Shown here piece after piece: positions 15,050 through 19,208 of a stretch of DNA of 19,208 nucleotides (position 1 is its first letter; each line of letters starts with the position of its first letter). The position numbers and the translations under genes were made by a program. The notes beneath the pieces are model-generated. The model saw only the letters and a list, made by a program, of their open reading frames with translations. It was not told the DNA's origin and made no database searches. The DNA is from JALYOK01 sp031419835 (lineage in GTDB: Bacteria > Pseudomonadota > Gammaproteobacteria > Burkholderiales > JALYOK01), in the NCBI GenBank assembly GCA_031419835.1, contig JANOLP010000267.1, forward strand, positions 1 through 19,208, given 5' to 3'.

Positions 15050-16177
15050 TCAAAACAGCGGCAAGCCGCACGCAGCTTTGCCGATAAAGTCATAGAGGAC
15101 ATCGGAGGTTGGCGCCATTACCGATGCGGCGCGTGCATCGCGAAAATGTCGCTCCACACCGACGTCCTTTCTAAAAGCCGCACCACCACACACGCGCATG
15201 GCGTAATCCGTAACTTCGAGCGCTGCCTCGCCCGCCGCTGCTTTGATTTCCAATACGCGCAGCATGGTGTCCTCGCGCCCGGTTTCCTGTGCGGTGATGG
15301 TATCGCCGAGCAGTGCTCGCACGCTATCGGTTCGAATACGAGCACGCGCAACGTAAGCGCGAATGGTCGGCAAATCTGCGAGGGACTGGCCAAGATGGGC
15401 CAACTTTGTGTTACCCACATGGGCAGCGGATTTCTTAACCGAGGCTTCCATAGTTCCGAGCGAACAACTCGCATTCAGCACTTGGAACAACGGCAACACC
15501 ACACCCATCATCACGTCGAAGCCGCCGCCATCCGGGCCGAGGCGATCGACTTCCATTACTTTCACTTGCGCGCCGGTCACGGGTGACGAGGCATTGCCGC
15601 GCAAACCCAAGCCATCGAACGGCGCCACGGTCGAAACACCGGCGGCGCGGCGCGGCACTAACCAGATGGTACTTGCTCCCTCCGCCGTAACCGGCTTGCT
15701 GGACCACACATACGAATCCGCTTGGTCGGCCGAGGTAATCCAACTCTTTTTGCTGTCGAGCAAAAAATGTCCATTCGATTGCGCGGCGGTTCCGACCGGC
15801 GCCCAGAAATGGCTGCGCGAACCGGCTTCGGAAAAAGCCAACGTGGACAAATGTTTGCCGGCGGCAATTTCGCGACGAACTGCATCGGTACCGTGTTTTT
15901 CGATTACTGCCGTAGCAGAATAATGCATGCAAACGACCATCGCGGTCGAGCCACAGGCTTCCGCAATTTTCTCGACTACGTAGCTTGCGGCGCGTGTACT
16001 CTCGCCCATGCCGCCGACTTCTTTGGCGCTGATTAAACCGAGCAGACCGGCCCGACTCAGGGCATCAATTGCCGGCCGTGGGAAGCGCGCGTGGCTATCT
16101 ATGTCCGCAGCGGATGGTGCGATAATGTCATCAATAATTGTCTGTAATGCTTGTTGGTACGGAACGGCACTACTCAT
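15050..16177 (-). CDS. Acyl-CoA-dehydrogenase-fold flavoprotein, probable monooxygenase-like
   Basis: A 375-residue member of the acyl-CoA dehydrogenase superfamily that should bind FAD or FMN. Seen: LAFSEAGSRS (113-122), SKKSWITSAD (142-151), GLGLRGNASS (189-198) and MRVCGGAAFRKDVGVERHFRDARA (327-350). Classic family members place the catalytic Glu in YEGT after RDA-x4; here the corresponding residues are MAPT (354-357), so that Glu is Ala. Enzymes of this fold lacking the Glu include flavin monooxygenases, so a classic fatty-acid dehydrogenase is less likely, although some dehydrogenases keep the Glu elsewhere. The start is supported by TTGGAGGAAATTCC. It is the first gene of the operon and is divergent from egtB. 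Substrate unknown. Confidence 0.85.
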   Translation of the reverse strand: MSSAVPYQQALQTIIDDIIAPSAADIDSHARFPRPAIDALSRAGLLGLISAKEVGGMGESTRAASYVVEKIAEACGSTAMVVCMHYSATAVIEKHGTDAVRREIAAGKHLSTLAFSEAGSRSHFWAPVGTAAQSNGHFLLDSKKSWITSADQADSYVWSSKPVTAEGASTIWLVPRRAAGVSTVAPFDGLGLRGNASSPVTGAQVKVMEVDRLGPDGGGFDVMMGVVLPLFQVLNASCSLGTMEASVKKSAAHVGNTKLAHLGQSLADLPTIRAYVARARIRTDSVRALLGDTITAQETGREDTMLRVLEIKAAAGEAALEVTDYAMRVCGGAAFRKDVGVERHFRDARAASVMAPTSDVLYDFIGKAACGLPLF

Positions 16178-16241
16178 GGAATTTCCTCCAAAGAATTATT
16201 TCGCAATTGGCAACAGTGATTTTTTTTAAGACTAACATTTT

Positions 16242-16271
16242 AATCTAACGATTATGCCAAAAAATCGTCAA
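16242..16271 (-). promoter_or_regulatory. Promoter candidate for the flavoprotein operon
   Basis: Read on minus: TTGACG (16266-16271, five of six), an 18-bp spacer, then TAGATT (16242-16247, four of six). The leader would be about 58 nt before the AGGAGG-type site. Its -35 overlaps the candidate -35 of the egtB promoter on the other strand. Confidence 0.35.
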
Positions 16272-16293
16272 CTAAGTCCCATCACGCTATAAT
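16265..16293 (+). promoter_or_regulatory. Promoter candidate for egtB
   Basis: TCGTCA (16265-16270, four of six), a 17-bp spacer and a perfect TATAAT (16288-16293). It would leave a leader of about 115 nt before the TTG start. It is overlapped by the divergent candidate for the flavoprotein operon. Confidence 0.42.
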
Positions 16294-16414
16294 TTTTTGT
16301 TAGTCGGTAAATCGAAACTAGTCCTACCTTAAGAAGATGACCCTTTTGTTACGTCTAAGCGTAAGGAAATTACGTATAGCGAGACAAACGCGCTAATATC
16401 GAAAAGGAAACAAT

Positions 16415-17719
16415 TTGCGTCCCGTTCTCGACTTAATCAAACCAGCTCACATCGATGTTCGTGTTGAGCCCGAGGAATCTCTCCACTCACGATTCGACAC
16501 GATTCGCCGCAGCACCGAAGCCCTTGTCGAGCCCTTATCCGCCGAGGACTGTGCGTTGCAATCCATGCCCGATTGCAGTCCAACGAAGTGGCATCTCGCC
16601 CACACCAGTTGGTTCTTCGAGACCTTTATCTTGAGTGCGGCGCTGTCGAACTATAAAGTTTTCAATCCGGCATTTCGCGTGCTGTTTAATTCCTACTACC
16701 AAACGGTTGGCGAGCAATATTCGCGACCGCGTCGCGCGCTGCTCACCCGGCCCAGTTTGGATGAGGTCATGCAATATCGCCATCACGTCGACGAACACAT
16801 GCTGACCTTGCTGCAACAGCCCGCGCGCTGGCCGAGCGATTTAGCCGCCGCGATCGAATTGGGACTGAATCACGAGCAGCAACATCAAGAATTAATCTTG
16901 ACCGACATCAAACATTTGTTTTCGTTCAATCCGCTGCACCCGGCCTATCACCCCCGTCGGGATGAAAGTCTGCGCCCAGCGCTGCCAATGGAATGGTGTA
17001 ATTTTCTCGGTGGATTAGTCTCGTTTGGACACGAAGGCAACGGCTTCGCATTCGATAATGAAAGCCCCGCCCACAAGGTTTTTGTCGCACCGTTTAAATT
17101 GGCTTCGCGTACGGTGACGAATGCGGAATACCTCGCATTCATTGACTCCGGCGGTTACGAGCGGCCGGCGTTTTGGTTGTCCGATGGTTGGAACAAAGTG
17201 TGCGCAGAACATTGGCGCCATCCGCTTTATTGGGAAAAAGTTGACGGCGAATGGTTCGCGCACACGCTGAACGGATTCTTGCCCCTGAGTTTGCACGAAC
17301 CGGTTTGCCACATCAGCCACTACGAAGCCGACGCTTATGCGCGCTTCGTGGATGCGCGATTGCCGACGGAATTTGAGTGGGAGTTTGCCGCGAATCACGC
17401 GGAGGTAAGCGGTAATTTCGTCGATAGTAAACGCTTTCATCCAGCCAGCGCAGATGCATCGCGTTTAAATTCATCGCCAAAACAAATGTTCGGCGACACC
17501 TGGGAGTGGACCGCCAGCGCTTACCTGCCCTACTCCGGTTTTAGCATATCGGCGGGCGCGCTTGGGGAATACAACGGCAAATTTATGTCCAATCAAATGG
17601 TGTTACGCGGCGGCTCCTGCGCCACGCCACAAACGCACATTCGTTCAACCTATAGAAATTTCTTTCCACCCGATGCGCGATGGCAATTTAGCGGGATCCG
17701 CCTCGCTCGCGATGCCTAG
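16415..17719 (+). CDS. egtB: EgtB-type ergothioneine biosynthesis sulfoxide synthase
   Basis: A 434-residue EgtB, the non-haem iron enzyme that joins a cysteine-type thiol to hercynine with oxygen. The N-terminal DinB-like domain has WHLAH (59-63) and NHEQQHQE (152-159), the His cluster that binds iron. The C-terminal formylglycine-enzyme-type domain has HKVFVAPFKLASRTVTNAEYLAF (220-242), PVCHISHYEADAYARF and DTWEWTASAYLPYSG (361-375), then LRGGSCATPQTHIRSTYRNFF. The start is a TTG preceded by AAAAGGAAA; the next Met is at residue 51, too late for the iron domain. Whether the thiol donor is cysteine or gamma-glutamylcysteine is not clear. The usual partner egtD (histidine methyltransferase) is not next to it in the window. 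It is divergent from the flavoprotein operon. SenA-type selenoneine synthase is a less likely alternative. Confidence 0.9.
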   Translation: MRPVLDLIKPAHIDVRVEPEESLHSRFDTIRRSTEALVEPLSAEDCALQSMPDCSPTKWHLAHTSWFFETFILSAALSNYKVFNPAFRVLFNSYYQTVGEQYSRPRRALLTRPSLDEVMQYRHHVDEHMLTLLQQPARWPSDLAAAIELGLNHEQQHQELILTDIKHLFSFNPLHPAYHPRRDESLRPALPMEWCNFLGGLVSFGHEGNGFAFDNESPAHKVFVAPFKLASRTVTNAEYLAFIDSGGYERPAFWLSDGWNKVCAEHWRHPLYWEKVDGEWFAHTLNGFLPLSLHEPVCHISHYEADAYARFVDARLPTEFEWEFAANHAEVSGNFVDSKRFHPASADASRLNSSPKQMFGDTWEWTASAYLPYSGFSISAGALGEYNGKFMSNQMVLRGGSCATPQTHIRSTYRNFFPPDARWQFSGIRLARDA

Positions 17720-18139
17720 GTCTCCCGCCGAGATGCCTTCAGTCGCCGCTGCCGACGATATTCCATAGTGGATGAAGGTTTGGTGCCGCCATCGTGACGC
17801 AAGATCACGAATCCAGATTCGCCCGATTCCGTGTTAGTACTAAGGAAGCTCTGAATAAGTTCGAGTTCTAAGTGAGACAAGGCGCGAACAAAAAATATCG
17901 ACGCCGCATATGTATGATATGTAAGGAGATATTTTTTGTGAGCAACACAGGATCACGACGAACTGAGACTTATTCAGAGCTTCCCAAACGCCTTGAAGCC
18001 TGTGGGATAGTTGGCCTTGCCGATATCTGCGTACAGGCCAAACAATCCAATACTGTCATGGGTCTGGCCCTCAATCGGCACGGTTTGCCCGCAACTAACT
18101 GTATTGAAACGGGGCAGTTTACGGCGAGCGGTAGTCGCA
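17720..18139. other. Gene-poor stretch with MITE-like element
   Basis: This 420-bp stretch lies between egtB and the toxin gene. It holds the inverted-repeat element 17844-17984. About 124 bp before it and 155 bp after it contain no convincing gene. A minus-strand frame from about 18171 to 17974 could encode QTHDSIGLFGLYADIGKANY, but I know no relative, and its stop lies in the element's right arm, so it may be a gene remnant. Confidence 0.6.
17844..17984. mobile_element. MITE-like inverted-repeat element (141 bp)
   Basis: Perfect 17-bp terminal arms GGAAGCTCTGAATAAGT (17844-17860) and the complement (17968-17984) bound a 141-bp element. Inner arms also pair, notably ACAAAAAATATC with GATATTTTTTGT, so the whole can fold as a long hairpin. 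It has no coding capacity for a transposase. CTAA flanks the left end and CAAA the right, so a target duplication is not proven. It looks like a non-autonomous element moved by an IS transposase elsewhere. Confidence 0.72.
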
Positions 18140-18547
18140 TTAGTGCGCCGCAGGCCACGCCGCACTGACACGCTGTATCAAACTGGGATGTAAGGTGCCA
18201 AGCTTCGGAATCTGGCCAAACGGCGCACTTGGCGGCACTTGGAAATAAGTTTCGACATATGGCAACTCGACACGTCGCTTGAGATTGAATTTTGTTGAGT
18301 AACTGAGGCCGGCGATCATCAATGCGCTGCCGTCTTGTACCGTAATAGCGAACTCGCCGCTGTAGAGCTGATTTACCTTTTGGCTCGTGCCGTAGGCCAC
18401 TAGGATAGCGTACTGCGGCGCGTGATCGCTAAACACTTCCAGGATCAATCCAGGCCGAGGCTTATCCGCTGGCGTTACAGTCAAACCCTCTGGAACGTGG
18501 CACCAGACGATGTCACCCGCCAAGGGCTGCGGCCAGGTATGAATCAC
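18140..18547 (-). CDS. PemK/MazF-like toxin, TA module
   Basis: A 135-residue protein resembling MazF-type endoribonuclease toxins. AGDIVWCHVPEG (10-21) matches the start of the MazF barrel and KPRPGLILEVF (29-39) the conserved KxRPxLIL segment. VAYGTSQKVNQLYSGEFAI (50-68) and AGLSYSTKFNLKRRVELPY (79-97) fit a subgroup of such proteins. If active it would cleave mRNA. Its ATG overlaps the stop of the upstream 92-residue partner in an ATGA junction, the normal TA layout with antitoxin first. The C-terminal FGQIPKLGTLHPSL segment is beyond the minimal MazF fold. Assignment rests on motif resemblance and context, not on a proven fold. Confidence 0.62.
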   Translation of the reverse strand: MIHTWPQPLAGDIVWCHVPEGLTVTPADKPRPGLILEVFSDHAPQYAILVAYGTSQKVNQLYSGEFAITVQDGSALMIAGLSYSTKFNLKRRVELPYVETYFQVPPSAPFGQIPKLGTLHPSLIQRVSAAWPAAH

Positions 18548-18822
18548 GTGCGAAATAAACTCGACGCGACAATTTTAAGTTTGCCTTGCGGTTCGCGTTT
18601 CTTGAGCGCTTTCAGTGTAGCCGCAGTCACTGGTCCATCGTCGCGCTCATAGGCGGGCAACACCTCTTGCGCTAATTTTTTCAGAGCAAGATGCATCACT
18701 TGCGTTTCGTTGTAGCCCAGATATTCAGACAATTGAGCCATGGTCGAGCGGCTAATGCCATTCGGTGAATCCGCGGGACGAAAGCGAAACAATATTTGAT
18801 CCGGTTTGTTCGTTGCGGCCAT
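18544..18822 (-). CDS. Putative antitoxin paired with MazF-like toxin
   Basis: A 92-residue protein. The N-terminal part (about 24-60: SRSTMAQLSEYLGYNETQV and MHLALKKLAQEVLPAYERDD) is compatible with a ribbon-helix-helix or similar small DNA-binding dimer. The C-terminal Lys/Arg-rich tail (about 70-92) could bind the toxin. The ATG is preceded by AGGAG. It is followed, with a four-base overlap, by the MazF-like gene, and a palindrome lies just upstream. The role is inferred from this order; no strong family signature is visible. A stand-alone regulator is the alternative. Confidence 0.5.
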   Translation of the reverse strand: MAATNKPDQILFRFRPADSPNGISRSTMAQLSEYLGYNETQVMHLALKKLAQEVLPAYERDDGPVTAATLKALKKREPQGKLKIVASSLFRT

Positions 18823-18840
18823 CGGCGACTCCTATCAATA

Positions 18841-18857
18841 GATATACAAAGTATATC
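18841..18857. promoter_or_regulatory. Palindromic operator candidate of the TA module
   Basis: A perfect 7-bp-arm palindrome GATATAC-AAA-GTATATC lies 18 bp upstream of the putative antitoxin start. On the minus strand it contains TATACT, a good -10 hexamer; the -35 is poor. Antitoxin-mediated autorepression is common in such modules and would fit a site overlapping the promoter. Confidence 0.55.
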
Positions 18858-19208
18858 ATTTTCTTATCGTCTACCAGGAAAGTCATTGGATTCCGACAAC
18901 GGGAATCTAAATCAATTTCGCTCGAAGGCTGCCAGTCCTGATCCTTCCGTCAATCGTTGTGGAGCATCGGCGAGCGTGCCATGCCGACCCAAACCGCTAG
19001 TTCGATTTTTCCGCACTGGTGTCGGCTTGACGTTGCAAAGCAGTCGCTTCACTAACTGCGATACCCCCAAAGCATAGCAATGCATTTGAGTGCGCGCCAA
19101 GGCAACTTCTACCAGCCTCGCTTGCTGCCAAGCCGATGCGGGTGTTTCCATTGGAGACCAAACTCCTGAATCGTGTTGACTCATGCAAAGTGGCCGCGTA
19201 AATTCCAC
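18858..19208. other. Right-edge region without a recognisable gene
   Basis: About 350 bp. A minus-strand open frame 18912-19208 (98 codons, may continue beyond the edge; starts GTG at 19208 if complete) encodes an unrecognised product containing MHCYALGVSQLVKRL. I cannot tell whether it is coding. Other frames are interrupted. No RNA gene or repeat was found. Confidence 0.4.

Noticed and set aside
18912..19208. 98-codon minus-strand frame at the right edge
   Set aside because: No family, start or ribosome site is evident and the window ends inside it; left as uncertain, not called as a gene.

Overview
The window looks like a chromosomal piece of a Gram-negative proteobacterium, most likely an uncultured gammaproteobacterium-like lineage. 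Evidence: an exbB-exbD-tonB energy-transduction operon, a lipoprotein with a lipobox, a Tat-type HiPIP, an E. coli-type Tas aldo/keto reductase, EgtB, and many AGGAGG-type ribosome sites. Taxonomy is inferred from gene content only. There are no rRNA, tRNA or CRISPR features and no complete transposase.

Layout. 1-2535, all on minus: a Tat-motif amidohydrolase with its own promoter, a strong terminator, then a translationally coupled pair of thiamine-diphosphate decarboxylase subunits (sulfopyruvate/phosphonopyruvate decarboxylase type); the second is cut by the window edge. 2536-2640: a nested inverted-repeat element. 2728-6809, minus: exbB-exbD-tonB, with an unusually long TonB carrying a 93-bp tandem repeat, then a hairpin repeat, then tas and a HiPIP. 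7060-8616, plus: a lipoprotein alpha/beta hydrolase divergent from exbB. 8788-12141, plus: inorganic pyrophosphatase, a hairpin repeat, and a back-to-back TldD/TldE-type pair. 12181-16177, minus: an acyl-CoA-dehydrogenase-like flavoprotein, a signal-less PhnD-like binding protein, a TusA-like/diiron ferritin-like fusion and an exported DUF547 protein. 16415-17719, plus: egtB, divergent from the flavoprotein operon. 17720-19208: a MITE-like element, gene-poor DNA, a MazF-like toxin with its antitoxin and a palindromic operator, and a sparse right edge.

How the genes work together. ExbB/ExbD/TonB power TonB-dependent outer-membrane uptake. The TldD/TldE-type pair probably forms one peptidase. 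The most unusual unit is the minus-strand operon at 13004-16177. It joins an acyl-CoA-dehydrogenase fold lacking the usual catalytic Glu, a cytosolic PhnD-fold protein with no transporter, and a diiron protein with an N-terminal TusA-like domain that has lost its sulfur-carrying cysteine. It faces egtB, an iron-dependent C-S bond-forming enzyme, across a short region with overlapping divergent promoter candidates. This is consistent with an uncharacterised oxidative pathway, possibly sulfur- or nitrogen-related. That function is an inference; only the domain evidence is seen directly.
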